This document shows, piece by piece, positions 29,342-39,430 of a DNA stretch of 64,000 nt; positions within the stretch are counted from its first letter, which is position 1, and every line of letters starts with the position of its first letter. The translations under genes were made by a program, and so were the position numbers. Source of the DNA: Clostridium saccharoperbutylacetonicum N1-4(HMT) (lineage in GTDB: Bacteria > Bacillota > Clostridia > Clostridiales > Clostridiaceae); contig NC_020291.1 of NCBI RefSeq assembly GCF_000340885.1, forward strand, positions 1,921,001-1,985,000, read 5' to 3'. Below the pieces are notes generated by a model. It did not search any database, had not been told where the DNA came from, and worked only from the letters and a program-made list of their open reading frames with translations.

Positions 29342-30916
29342 TTAAATTAATTTAGCAGTTAATATCCAAACAAATTTATTCATTTGTTGGAAGTCTACAG
29401 TGAAACCTTCAGCTTCAAATAATTTATTTAAAAATTTACAAGTTGAATAAAATTCTGTTTCTAGATCATGTGCTAGTGCTGGGAAATTCTTATTATAGGT
29501 ATCTTTTATTATAAATTCTCTACTTTCAGTGGAATCATACATGGTATCTGTTATTATTATAGTTCCATTCTTCTTGAGTTTGCTCTTTAGTAATTTAATT
29601 GATTCTTCCTTTTCAGAATCTGTAAGGTGGTGAAAGGCATAACTACTGATGATAGCATCAATACTATTATCATCAATAGGCAAGGATAAAAATGTTCCTG
29701 GCAAGAAGGAGAGTGATGGAGCTTTTTTTAAAGCAATAGTACGCATCTTAACATTTGGCTCAATGCCTACAACATTATAACCAGCCTTTGAAGCAGCTAA
29801 GGTTAAATTTCCAGTACCTGCACCAATATCAAGGATTTTAGCAGCTTTAGATTTTGAAATATGCCTAACAGTTTCATCCAATATTTCTGTATAATTTTTA
29901 AAAACCTCCTCATACTCACCGTTTTTAATATAAACAGTTTCATCATAATTATCTGCCCAATCATCAAATAGAGCATTAAAGCGAAAATCAGATAATTTTA
30001 TAGAAAAATCATATAAGTTTTGACTGAAATATCTATCACTTCTATCTGGTAAAATAACAACAATGTTACTTTTTTCTTTTGTTTTGTATGCCTGTCGTAT
30101 AGCACCAGCCACAGCAGCACCAGAAGATGAACCAGCTAAAATACCTTCTTTTTGTGATAAAAGACGTACAAAATACATGGATTCATCATCAGGTATCTTT
30201 TCAACTTCATCTATATAATTTCTATCAAAAATACTAGGAATGAAGTGATTTCCGATACCCTCAACCTTGTAAGTGCCTTCTTCACCACCACCTAATATAG
30301 AACCGATTGGATCACTTAAAACTATTTTTATGTCAGGATTTTTTTCTTTGAGGTAGGAAGCGATTCCAACAATTGTTCCACCAGAGCCAGCGCCAGCAAC
30401 TAAAATATCAATTTTACCATCTAATGCATCATAGATTTCTTTGCCAGTCTTTCTATTTGCAACTACATTAGCAGGATTATCAAATTGTTTTGGAACAAAG
30501 GAGTTTGGAATTTGTTTTGCTAATTCATTAGCTTTTGCTACAGCACCTTCAATTCCTTCTGAAGAGGGCGTTATTATAAGATCTGCTCCAAGAGCTTTCA
30601 TTAAAATTTGTTTTTCAATAGAAAATTTTTCGGGAATAACAATTATTAAATTATATCCTTTTTCAAAAGCAGCCATAGCAAGACCAATACCGGTATTACC
30701 AGCACTTGCTTCTATAATTGTATAACCAGGCTTTAAAAGACCTTGCTTTTCAGCAGTTTTTATAATTTCCATTCCTATTCTATCTTTGATACTTCCGCCT
30801 GGATTTAAATATTCCAGCTTGGCAAAGATATTTACATTTTTATTTGGTGATATGTGGTTTAGTTTTAGCAATGGTGTATTTCCAATTAAATCTCTAATAT
30901 CATTAATATAATTCAT
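29342..30916 (-). CDS. Fused cysteine synthase-type PLP enzyme and SAM-dependent methyltransferase
   Basis: 524 aa from ATG 30916 (AAGGAG 8 nt upstream; a GTG at 30925 lies inside the ribosome-site region). Residues 1 to about 306 are a cysteine synthase/cystathionine beta-synthase domain with PLP Lys44 in NPGGSIKDRIG and the EASAGNTGIGLA loop. Residues about 325-524 are a class I methyltransferase with LDIGAGTGNLTLA. In several clostridia separate ubiG, mccA and mccB genes form a methionine-to-cysteine operon (established knowledge). This looks like an MccA-UbiG fusion, able to make cystathionine from homocysteine and O-acetylserine and to use SAM. The mccB-like gene directly upstream is only a remnant. 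Confidence 0.87.
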   Translation of the reverse strand: MNYINDIRDLIGNTPLLKLNHISPNKNVNIFAKLEYLNPGGSIKDRIGMEIIKTAEKQGLLKPGYTIIEASAGNTGIGLAMAAFEKGYNLIIVIPEKFSIEKQILMKALGADLIITPSSEGIEGAVAKANELAKQIPNSFVPKQFDNPANVVANRKTGKEIYDALDGKIDILVAGAGSGGTIVGIASYLKEKNPDIKIVLSDPIGSILGGGEEGTYKVEGIGNHFIPSIFDRNYIDEVEKIPDDESMYFVRLLSQKEGILAGSSSGAAVAGAIRQAYKTKEKSNIVVILPDRSDRYFSQNLYDFSIKLSDFRFNALFDDWADNYDETVYIKNGEYEEVFKNYTEILDETVRHISKSKAAKILDIGAGTGNLTLAASKAGYNVVGIEPNVKMRTIALKKAPSLSFLPGTFLSLPIDDNSIDAIISSYAFHHLTDSEKEESIKLLKSKLKKNGTIIITDTMYDSTESREFIIKDTYNKNFPALAHDLETEFYSTCKFLNKLFEAEGFTVDFQQMNKFVWILTAKLI

Positions 30917-30928
30917 TATTATCACTCC

Positions 30929-31708
<780 letters not shown>

Positions 31709-32587
31709 GTGGAAAATCTATTGAGAGATAAAAAAGCAATTGCAGTATTTATTTTACCAGCATTGATTTTATATTTAATAGTTGTATTTGTTCCAATAAT
31801 TTGGTCTATTGTGTATTCTTTATTTTCAGGAATGCCAGGGATGGATTTTAAATTTACTGGCTTAAGCAACTATCTACATCTTTTTAAAGATGCTGACTTT
31901 ATTAACAGTGTAGTGACAAATTTAAAGTATGTTGCAGTAGTTGTTATAGGACAAATTGGATTAGGATTTTTAGTATCATTATTATTTGTATTTGGGCTTA
32001 AAAAATATAAAACACTCATAAGAACCATAGTGTTCTTCCCAGTTGTTTTACCAACAGTTGCAACCTCACAATTATTTGCAAAGATTTATGAGATAGCACC
32101 CCAATATGGATTATTAAACAGCTTACTTCATGTGTTAAACTTGGATTTTTTTATTCAGCCATGGCTAGGACAACCATCAACAGCTCTTTGGGCTCTATGT
32201 GTAGCTGATATTTGGAAAGCTGTAGGATTATATGCATTAATCTTTTATGGTGGTTTAGTTGAAATTCCAGATGAAACTATAGAATCAGCCAGATTAGATG
32301 GAGCTAGTGGTATAAGACTTGTTAGACATATTATTTTACCTCTCGTTAAACCAGTTATAATTACTGGATTAGTATTAAGCTTAACAGGAACAATAAAGGC
32401 TTTTGATTCAGTTTTGGCATTAACAGCTGGAGGGCCAGGAACATCAACTCAAATGGTATCAATGTATATGTATGATACAGCATTTAAATATGGCCAATAT
32501 GGTTATGGAAGTGCTATTGCTATATTTATATTATTTGAATGTTTAGTGGCAACAGGTATCGTAAATAAATTATCCAGAAATAATTAA
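31709..32587 (+). CDS. ABC sugar transporter permease, MalF/UgpA type
   Basis: 292 aa from GTG 31709, chosen because GGAGAG lies 7 nt upstream; a GTG at 31694 has no ribosome site. Six membrane segments are present. The EAA loop (ETIESARLDGASGIRLVRHI) contacts the ATPase. It forms the importer with the MalG-type permease at 32609 and the lipoprotein at 33738. No ATPase gene is in the operon; a shared MsmX/MsmK-type ATPase elsewhere is usual for this group (inference). Confidence 0.92.
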   Translation: MENLLRDKKAIAVFILPALILYLIVVFVPIIWSIVYSLFSGMPGMDFKFTGLSNYLHLFKDADFINSVVTNLKYVAVVVIGQIGLGFLVSLLFVFGLKKYKTLIRTIVFFPVVLPTVATSQLFAKIYEIAPQYGLLNSLLHVLNLDFFIQPWLGQPSTALWALCVADIWKAVGLYALIFYGGLVEIPDETIESARLDGASGIRLVRHIILPLVKPVIITGLVLSLTGTIKAFDSVLALTAGGPGTSTQMVSMYMYDTAFKYGQYGYGSAIAIFILFECLVATGIVNKLSRNN

Positions 32588-32608
32588 TTAACTTTAAGGA
32601 GGGTTTCT

Positions 32609-33484
32609 ATGAATATTACACAAGGCGGAATGGAAAATGTAGGCAAGAGTTCCAGCAAGACTAAAATTGTAGGTATAGTATTAAAAATTCTTATAGGCCT
32701 TTTACTTGTTGTTGAAATATATCCAATTGTATGGCTACTTTTATCATCAATAAAGGGGCCAACAGAATTTTCTACATCACCTGTTTATGCATTACCAAAA
32801 GGATTCTATTTTAAAAACTATATAGATGCTTGGAATATAGGGAAAATGAGTATTTTCTTTAAGAACAGTTTATTTGTAACGACAGTAGCATTAGTTGTTA
32901 TTATTGTTTTTAGTGCAACAGCTGCTTTTGCGATAACTAAATTAAAATGGAAATTAAGCAAAGCTACATTAACTTTATTTTTAATGGGAATAATGGTTCC
33001 GGTTCAAGTAGTTTTAATTCCTTTATTTATGATATATAAAAAGTCTGGATTATTAAATAATCCTTTAAGTCTTATTATTACCTATGCAGCATTTGGATTA
33101 CCAATGTCTATATATTTGTTTGTAGCATATTTTAAGAATATTCCATTAGAAATAATGGAAGCAGCTGTAATGGATGGCTGTAGTATATATGGAGTATTTT
33201 TAAGAATAATTCTTCCACTAATACAAAATGCAATTGTGACTGTATTAACGTTGCAGTTCTTATTTAATTGGAATGACTTGATCTTTTCAATGACCTTTAT
33301 AAGTAAAACAGATCTTAAGACAATTCAAACTGGAATGATGATGTTTACAGGTCAGTTTGGTCAAAAAGATTGGGGACCTATATTTGCATCAATAACAATG
33401 GGAACTATTCCAACCTTATTACTTTATATCGGATTAAATAAGATGGTAATTAAAGGAATGACAGCAGGAGCAGTTAAAGGTTAA
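32609..33484 (+). CDS. ABC sugar transporter permease, MalG type
   Basis: 291 aa with six membrane segments and the EAA loop EIMEAAVMDGCSIYGVFLRI. TAAGGAGGGTTTCT precedes the ATG. It is paired with the upstream permease 21 bp away. Together with the binding protein it would import an oligosaccharide; the neighbouring genes suggest a plant-polymer fragment but do not define it. Confidence 0.93.
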   Translation: MNITQGGMENVGKSSSKTKIVGIVLKILIGLLLVVEIYPIVWLLLSSIKGPTEFSTSPVYALPKGFYFKNYIDAWNIGKMSIFFKNSLFVTTVALVVIIVFSATAAFAITKLKWKLSKATLTLFLMGIMVPVQVVLIPLFMIYKKSGLLNNPLSLIITYAAFGLPMSIYLFVAYFKNIPLEIMEAAVMDGCSIYGVFLRIILPLIQNAIVTVLTLQFLFNWNDLIFSMTFISKTDLKTIQTGMMMFTGQFGQKDWGPIFASITMGTIPTLLLYIGLNKMVIKGMTAGAVKG

Positions 33485-33608
33485 ATATATAATATTTAAT
33501 TCTAGATATTAATGTCAGGCAAAGAGATTCGTTAAGAATTAATAACGTACAATAAATAATTTAAGAGTATATAATAGTTACTAGTATTCTGTTATAAAAT
33601 TAGAAAAA

Positions 33609-33684
33609 AGTGTACATTAACTAAAAAAAAGTACACTATAACAAATAAATATGATGTGCTAATATTACAATGTAAACGTTATTC
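33609..33684 (+). promoter_or_regulatory. Inverted repeat and cre-like site before the binding-protein gene
   Basis: AGTGTAC (33609-33615) and GTACACT (33631-33637) are perfect inverted arms. TGTAAACGTTATTC (33671-33684) resembles a cre site with two mismatches. This 250-bp gap between permease and binding-protein genes may hold a second promoter for high expression of the lipoprotein. Confidence 0.4.
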
Positions 33685-33737
33685 AAATATCTAAGTGTAA
33701 AAATAATTTGTTCAAATTTAATTTTAGGAGGGTATTT

Positions 33738-35057
33738 ATGAAATCGATTAGAAAAAAGGTTTTAAGTGGAATTTTAGTAGGAATAATGAGTGGAGCATTA
33801 CTAGCAGGGTGTTCTTCATCAGGTGGTGATAGTAGTAAACAATCAAGTGGAACAAAGGGGAAAACAGTTAAGTTCGTATCAATATGGAATGAAAGTACTG
33901 GTGTAGGAAAGGTTATAACTGACTTAACTAATGAATATAAGAAGGATCATCCTAACTTTAATCTAGAAATGGAAGTAGTTCAACAAACTGATTTAGATCA
34001 AAAGTTAAATGTACTTGCGGCTAGTAACGATCTTCCTGATTTATTTGTATCGCAAAGTAATTCACAATTGCTTCAATTTGTTAAAGCAGGTCAAATTATA
34101 GATATAGATACTTCATTACCAAGTGCAAAGGAAGCTCTTCTTCCAGCTACAGTTACAGGTGTAAATAACATATTAGGTACAGATAAATTATATGCATTGC
34201 CAACTGAAAATAACATTGAAGGAATTTGGTATAACAAAAAGATTTTTCAAGATAATAATATTAAAGTACCAACAACTTTAGATGAATTAATGGCTGCATG
34301 TCAAAAGTTAAAGGATAAGGGAATACAACCAATGGCACTGGCAGGAAAAGAAAAATGGCCGATAACTCGTCAAATTGCAAACATAGCTATGCGTAAAGCA
34401 GGCGTAAATGTTATAGCTGATGCAAACAGTGGAAAGGTATCATATACTGATCCTGCATTTGTAGAAGCAGCTAAAATGGTACAAGAAATGGGAACTAAAG
34501 GATACTTTGGAGAAGGTGTAACTACAATAGACTATAATGTTGCAAATGACAGTTTCTTAAATGGAAAAGCTGCAATGTACTATATGGGTAGCTGGGCTAC
34601 TAGAGATCTTAATGATGATGCAAAAAATACTTTAGGAAAAGATGGCATTGGATTCTTTAACTTCCCAAGTGTAAATGGTGGAAAAGGAAGTCAAGAAGAT
34701 TATTTAATGAACTTTGGAACATTACTAGCATTCTCAAAAGACAAGTTTGATGATCAAACAGCAGATTGGGCTAAATACATTGCTTCAAACTTTGGTGATT
34801 ATTCAATGAATAAACTTGGTAATATTACTGGATTTAAACTTAACAAGACAACTGGAGATATACCAGTATATACAAAAATGGTAACAGATGAAATGAAAAA
34901 AGTTAAAAACAGTGGTCTATGGATGGAATACAATTTCGATCAAAAGACTAGTGACTTAAATCAAAATAATTCTCAACTTTTACTACTTGGTAAAATGACT
35001 CCAGAAGATTATTGTAAACAACTTGATGATGCAGTAAAAACTAGCTTGAAAAAGTAA
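33738..35057 (+). CDS. Extracellular sugar-binding lipoprotein of the ABC importer
   Basis: 439 aa from ATG 33738 (TTAGGAGGGTATTT upstream; the frame is open to 33708 without a ribosome site). A lipoprotein signal ends in the lipobox LLAGC with Cys25, followed by a Ser/Gly-rich tether. The mature part is a family 1 solute-binding protein (FVSIWNEST, QQTDLDQKLNVLAASNDLPD, AALYYMGSW-like AAMYYMGSWATR). It captures sugar at the cell surface for the two permeases upstream. Confidence 0.93.
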   Translation: MKSIRKKVLSGILVGIMSGALLAGCSSSGGDSSKQSSGTKGKTVKFVSIWNESTGVGKVITDLTNEYKKDHPNFNLEMEVVQQTDLDQKLNVLAASNDLPDLFVSQSNSQLLQFVKAGQIIDIDTSLPSAKEALLPATVTGVNNILGTDKLYALPTENNIEGIWYNKKIFQDNNIKVPTTLDELMAACQKLKDKGIQPMALAGKEKWPITRQIANIAMRKAGVNVIADANSGKVSYTDPAFVEAAKMVQEMGTKGYFGEGVTTIDYNVANDSFLNGKAAMYYMGSWATRDLNDDAKNTLGKDGIGFFNFPSVNGGKGSQEDYLMNFGTLLAFSKDKFDDQTADWAKYIASNFGDYSMNKLGNITGFKLNKTTGDIPVYTKMVTDEMKKVKNSGLWMEYNFDQKTSDLNQNNSQLLLLGKMTPEDYCKQLDDAVKTSLKK

Positions 35058-35087
35058 TAGTTAAATAATAAATTTTAAACATATAAA

Positions 35088-35138
35088 TTCAAAAGCAACT
35101 TTGGGAAATTATTCTTTAGGTTGCTTTTGAACTATTTA
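35088..35138 (+). terminator. Hairpin between binding-protein and DUF624 genes
   Basis: TTCAAAAGCAAC (35088-35099) pairs perfectly with GTTGCTTTTGAA (35120-35131), followed by a weak T-rich tail. It probably acts as an attenuator and 3' stabiliser that keeps downstream regulatory genes at lower expression. Confidence 0.6.
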
Positions 35139-35154
35139 TTTTAAGAGGAGAAGA

Positions 35155-35847
35155 ATGTATATGAACAATATAGAATATAAAGAAAACATTATTTTTACTG
35201 CTTTTAACTATATAGCATGGTTTGTTTTAGGAAATCTTTATTTTCTAGCGGCAAATGTACTTTTTATTGGATACAATATTATCTTTGGAATTGATATGTC
35301 ATCAAATATTTCTATTTTAGGGTTCATTACATTAATTCCCATGGGGCCAGCATTAACTGCACTTTGTGCTTCAATGGGTAAAATAATAAGAGAAAAAGAT
35401 ATTAACATTACAAGTTACTATATTAAAGCATATAAGACAAATTTTAAACAGTCGCTGCAATTATGGTGTGCGGAATTAGTAATACTTTTTATATCTTATA
35501 TTAATTTGAATCTTTCAGTAAAAGAGGGGATTTTAAGTGAATTTGCAATTTTATTTATTGCTATATGTGTATTCACAGTGATAATAGGAACAATTGCTTT
35601 CCCTATAATTTCGAGATTCAATTTTACAACTATAGATGTAGTAAAAATAGCTTTTATTTACTCTATAAAAAGGATACACGTCACTATTATTAATATAATT
35701 GCATTATTAATTGGCTTCTTTTTTATTTACATGCTTCCAATAACAGTATTTTTATGTTTAAACAGTTTAATATGCTTTGTTATTATGTTTAATAATAAAA
35801 ATATAATAACAGAAATAGAAAAAGAATTAGCTTCAAATCAGCAATAA
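35155..35847 (+). CDS. YesL/DUF624 family membrane protein
   Basis: About 230 aa with five to six hydrophobic segments. DUF624 proteins accompany YesMN-controlled ABC sugar importers in Firmicutes; their function is not established. GAGGAG lies only 4 nt before ATG 35155 and 10 nt before the in-frame ATG 35161, so the true start may be the second. The motif FITLIPMGPALTALC is typical of the family. It lies between the binding-protein gene and the sensor kinase gene. Confidence 0.85.
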   Translation: MYMNNIEYKENIIFTAFNYIAWFVLGNLYFLAANVLFIGYNIIFGIDMSSNISILGFITLIPMGPALTALCASMGKIIREKDINITSYYIKAYKTNFKQSLQLWCAELVILFISYINLNLSVKEGILSEFAILFIAICVFTVIIGTIAFPIISRFNFTTIDVVKIAFIYSIKRIHVTIINIIALLIGFFFIYMLPITVFLCLNSLICFVIMFNNKNIITEIEKELASNQQ

Positions 35848-35919
35848 ATTACCGTGTATATTTGATATAATATAAATATTGTAGAAGAGGGATATTATTA
35901 GAATACTGCAACTAGAGAG

Positions 35920-37725
35920 GTGATAAAGATTATTAATATAACACATAAATTACTAAATATGATTGAAAAATATTTTAAAATAAAAACTATTAAAAATAGA
36001 TTTTTAGCAGTAATGATTATTTTGATTATTTTTCCAATACCTTTAATAGGAATAATTTCATTTATAAACTCTTCCAATATGATTGAAAATAATCATAAAG
36101 CATCATATCTCTTGAATTTGCAGAAGTCCAGTGAATTAATGGACAATAATTTAAAAAACACTACAAATATTATGCGAAGTATTACAAGTAATGAAAATTT
36201 GAGAAATGAACTTAAATCATCGAATGAAGTTACTGAAGCTACGGATAATTATTTTCCTATTCAAAGTGTTAATGTATTTAGTAGAATATTTAGGGAGTAC
36301 ACAATAGATACTACATATATTGATTCAATATGCTTATATGATAATGATGGACGGCTTTATTATTTTGGAACAAAATTTAGTGGAGCAACAGTATTAAAAA
36401 ATAATCCTTACGATAAAATAAAAGAAAAAAATTGGTATAAAGAAGCAATAAAGGCAAATGGAAAAGAAGTAATACTAGGTTATAATATTTTAGATGAAGA
36501 AAGCAGAGAATTTTCATTTTCTACAGTGAAACTGGTAAGAGATGTGGACACTTTAAAGCCAATAGGACTTATGATTATTAATGTAAAGGAAAATGCATTT
36601 ACTAAAGCTTTTCCTAATATAAATCCAGATTCTGAAGAAGGAACCTTTTTGGTTTTGGATAAAAATAAAAACAATAATAATAATAATTCTCCCATTGTCT
36701 TTATGAATAGAAATGACGAGGATATTAAAAAAATAGTAGATAATTCACAAGAATTTAATTCAAGCACTTTAGAGAAGCAAGGATATTCAGTAAGTAGTTA
36801 TACTAATGATATTACTGGATGGGAAATTGTACATATTATAAAAAAGAGTCAATTACTAAAGGATACTAGGCTTATAGGAGTTTATACAGCCATAGTTTGT
36901 TTAGTGACAATTTTATTTGCATTGATATTATCAATAGTTTTTTCAAATACTATAAATAAACCAATAAAAAGATTAAAAAGAGCTATTTCAGATGTAGGTA
37001 AAGGCAAAAGGGATATTACTGAAGAATTTGGTGATGATGAAATAGGTATTTTAGGAAATCAATTTAAAGTTATGGTAAAAGAAAATTTAGAATTAAATGA
37101 GAGAATAACTAGCTCAAAGCTAAAGCAGAGAGAAGCAGAACTTAAGTTATTACAGGCTCAAATTAATCCACATTTCCTCTATAATACTTTAGACTCAATT
37201 TATTGGCTGGCAAAAATAAAAAAGGTTGATGATATTGCAGATATGGCTATTGCATTATCTGATATTTTTAAGTTGAGCTTAAATAAGGGAAGTGAAATAA
37301 CAACTGTAAGAAATGAAATAAAGCAGGTGCAGAGCTATTTAATTATACAGAATTTAAGATATAAGGATAGATTTAAGGTAGACATTGATATAGATGATAA
37401 GATTATGGATTATGAGATAATAAAATTAATAATTCAGCCATTTATTGAAAATGCAATGATTCATGGGCTGGAACCTAAGGCTGGAGATGGAGAAATTAAT
37501 ATAATAGGGAAGTTAGAGGGAGACGAAATTGTATTTGTTATTGAAGATAATGGAATAGGTGTAGAGGATATTAATAAATTTAATTCAGGTTATGGCATAA
37601 AGAATGTTCAAGAAAGAATTGAACTCTATTATGGAGAAGAATATGGAGTTACATTTGAGAGTGAAATAAACAAAGGAACTATAGTCACGATTAAAATCCC
37701 ATTTGAGAAAAAGATAATATTATAA
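35920..37725 (+). CDS. YesM-type sensor histidine kinase
   Basis: About 600 aa. A membrane segment at about 27-47, an extracellular Cache-like sensor domain (about 50-310), a second segment (about 318-340), then HAMP. The kinase core has the phosphorylated His in QAQINPHFLYNTLDSIYWL and the ATPase motif PFIENAMIHGLEP with DNGIGV. The start is uncertain. A GTG at 35920 lies inside a good ribosome site (GAGAGGTGAT); an ATT at 35929 would be ideally spaced; the next ATG is at 35959. It partners the response regulator 12 bp downstream and probably controls the ABC importer. Confidence 0.9.
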   Translation: MIKIINITHKLLNMIEKYFKIKTIKNRFLAVMIILIIFPIPLIGIISFINSSNMIENNHKASYLLNLQKSSELMDNNLKNTTNIMRSITSNENLRNELKSSNEVTEATDNYFPIQSVNVFSRIFREYTIDTTYIDSICLYDNDGRLYYFGTKFSGATVLKNNPYDKIKEKNWYKEAIKANGKEVILGYNILDEESREFSFSTVKLVRDVDTLKPIGLMIINVKENAFTKAFPNINPDSEEGTFLVLDKNKNNNNNNSPIVFMNRNDEDIKKIVDNSQEFNSSTLEKQGYSVSSYTNDITGWEIVHIIKKSQLLKDTRLIGVYTAIVCLVTILFALILSIVFSNTINKPIKRLKRAISDVGKGKRDITEEFGDDEIGILGNQFKVMVKENLELNERITSSKLKQREAELKLLQAQINPHFLYNTLDSIYWLAKIKKVDDIADMAIALSDIFKLSLNKGSEITTVRNEIKQVQSYLIIQNLRYKDRFKVDIDIDDKIMDYEIIKLIIQPFIENAMIHGLEPKAGDGEINIIGKLEGDEIVFVIEDNGIGVEDINKFNSGYGIKNVQERIELYYGEEYGVTFESEINKGTIVTIKIPFEKKIIL

Positions 37726-37737
37726 GGGGAGAGTAAG

Positions 37738-39312
37738 ATGATTAAAGCTGTACTTATTGATGATGAATATATTGTGGTTGAAGGATTAAAAGCCATAGTA
37801 AATTGGAGTGGATTTGGAATAGAAGTGGTTGGATCAGCTTCTGATGGTGTAAGTGGACTTGAGTTAATTGAAAAGGAAAAGCCTGATATAGTATTTACTG
37901 ATATTACTATGCCTCGTATGAACGGGCTAACATTGATTGAGAATGCAAAGAAGATAATTCCAAGTGGAGTATTTATAATTTTTAGTGGTTATAATGAATT
38001 TGAATATGCACGAAAAGCTCTAAGTTTAGGAGTAATTGATTATCTTGATAAGCCTGTAACAATTGACAAAGTTGAAGAAACCTTAAAAGAAGCAATAAAG
38101 ATTATTGACAAAAAAAAAGAAGAAACTAAATTGGTTGAAAACTTCTTAGAGTCTAAAAAGGCTATATTAGAAGGGTTAATTAGAAGATTAATAAATGGGG
38201 AAAATATTAATGATGAAAAATTGCTTTATATGTTAAATGATAACAATATAAATTTATTAAGCATGAACAATTTTACAGTAGCTGTTGCAAAGCAAGAGGA
38301 AGATACGGAGAATACTAAGAAGTTTATTAATGAGGTAAAAAAAACTTTTGACTTAAATAATCATAATAATTTAATAAGGCATTTTATTTTAAATGAAGGT
38401 AAAGAAGTAATCTTTATATTTTTTGAAATATCAGATATAAATAGTGAAACTGAATCTAACTTAATAAACTACATGACTAAAGTTAGAAAGCAGCTTCAAG
38501 AACAAAATATAGATTTCTATATGGGAATCGGGGAAAGTCAGAAGCAGGTTTTTGATATTAGTAAATCTTATTCAGATGCTAAGAAGGCGTTGAAGTATGC
38601 ATTTTTTAAGGATACTTCTTCAATAATACACATTAGAGAGGTTGAATATAGTAATCATATATCAAAATTAGCAGATGATGGTCATGACTCAATAATTTTT
38701 AATATTAGATCTTCAAATAAACAGGAGGTTATAGGGCAGGTTAAAAACTTTTTGAAAAATTTAGAATCCTATAATTTACCGCCGGAAATGTTTTGCCATG
38801 AATGTTTAGAACTTATATATTTAGCTTTAAAAGTATCTACTGAGACAGGAAAAGATTATGTAGCTGAAAAAGAAGGAGGCTTTATACCTCATGTTGAAAT
38901 TTTAAAAGCCAATACAGCCTTTGAGATTTCAGCTTGGATGATTTCATTTTTCGATGACTTAATGAATTGGATAGCTAATATACAGAAAAACAGCAATAGA
39001 AAATCTATTGTGAAGGTTAGGGAATACTTAGATGAAAATTACCATAAAGATATTACTTTAGATGAAATGGCCGAAATGGTAAACATTAATACTACTTATT
39101 TAAGTATGCTATTTAAAGAGCAAGTAGGAACAACTTATATAAAATATTTAACAAATGTAAGGCTTGAAAAAGCTAAGAAGCTGTTAAATGAGGGGTATAA
39201 GGTTAAGGAAGTAAGCGAGATGGTTGGATATCATAATAGTAGACACTTTAGTGAACTTTTCAAGAAAACTGTAGGTTTGACTCCAGATCAATTTAAAGGA
39301 AAAATTAAGTAG
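37738..39312 (+). CDS. YesN-type response regulator with AraC DNA-binding domain
   Basis: 524 aa. The receiver domain (1-120) has the phosphorylated Asp55 in IVFTDITMPRMNG and Lys in LDKPV. A helical middle region follows, and two AraC-type HTH motifs form the C-terminus (about 425-524; LDEMAEMVNINTTYLSMLFK and VKEVSEMVGYHNSRHFSELF). AAGGGGAGAG precedes the ATG. It receives phosphate from the kinase at 35920 and would activate the importer genes at 31709-35057. Confidence 0.93.
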   Translation: MIKAVLIDDEYIVVEGLKAIVNWSGFGIEVVGSASDGVSGLELIEKEKPDIVFTDITMPRMNGLTLIENAKKIIPSGVFIIFSGYNEFEYARKALSLGVIDYLDKPVTIDKVEETLKEAIKIIDKKKEETKLVENFLESKKAILEGLIRRLINGENINDEKLLYMLNDNNINLLSMNNFTVAVAKQEEDTENTKKFINEVKKTFDLNNHNNLIRHFILNEGKEVIFIFFEISDINSETESNLINYMTKVRKQLQEQNIDFYMGIGESQKQVFDISKSYSDAKKALKYAFFKDTSSIIHIREVEYSNHISKLADDGHDSIIFNIRSSNKQEVIGQVKNFLKNLESYNLPPEMFCHECLELIYLALKVSTETGKDYVAEKEGGFIPHVEILKANTAFEISAWMISFFDDLMNWIANIQKNSNRKSIVKVREYLDENYHKDITLDEMAEMVNINTTYLSMLFKEQVGTTYIKYLTNVRLEKAKKLLNEGYKVKEVSEMVGYHNSRHFSELFKKTVGLTPDQFKGKIK

Positions 39313-39374
39313 GATAGATAAAAATGATAATTATGGTTATAGTTATTGGGAATAGAGGCCAAATTTACAAGGAG

Positions 39375-39418
39375 TTATAAAGTTAAACCACTACGTTTGT
39401 AGTGGTTTAACTTTATAA
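39375..39418. terminator. Perfect 20-bp inverted repeat, bidirectional terminator
   Basis: The arms 39375-39394 and 39399-39418 are perfectly complementary with a 4-nt loop (GTTT), core CCACTAC/GTAGTGG. A/T-rich stem ends on both sides suit the convergent genes it separates. Confidence 0.8.
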
Positions 39419-39430
39419 TAATGAATAAGC

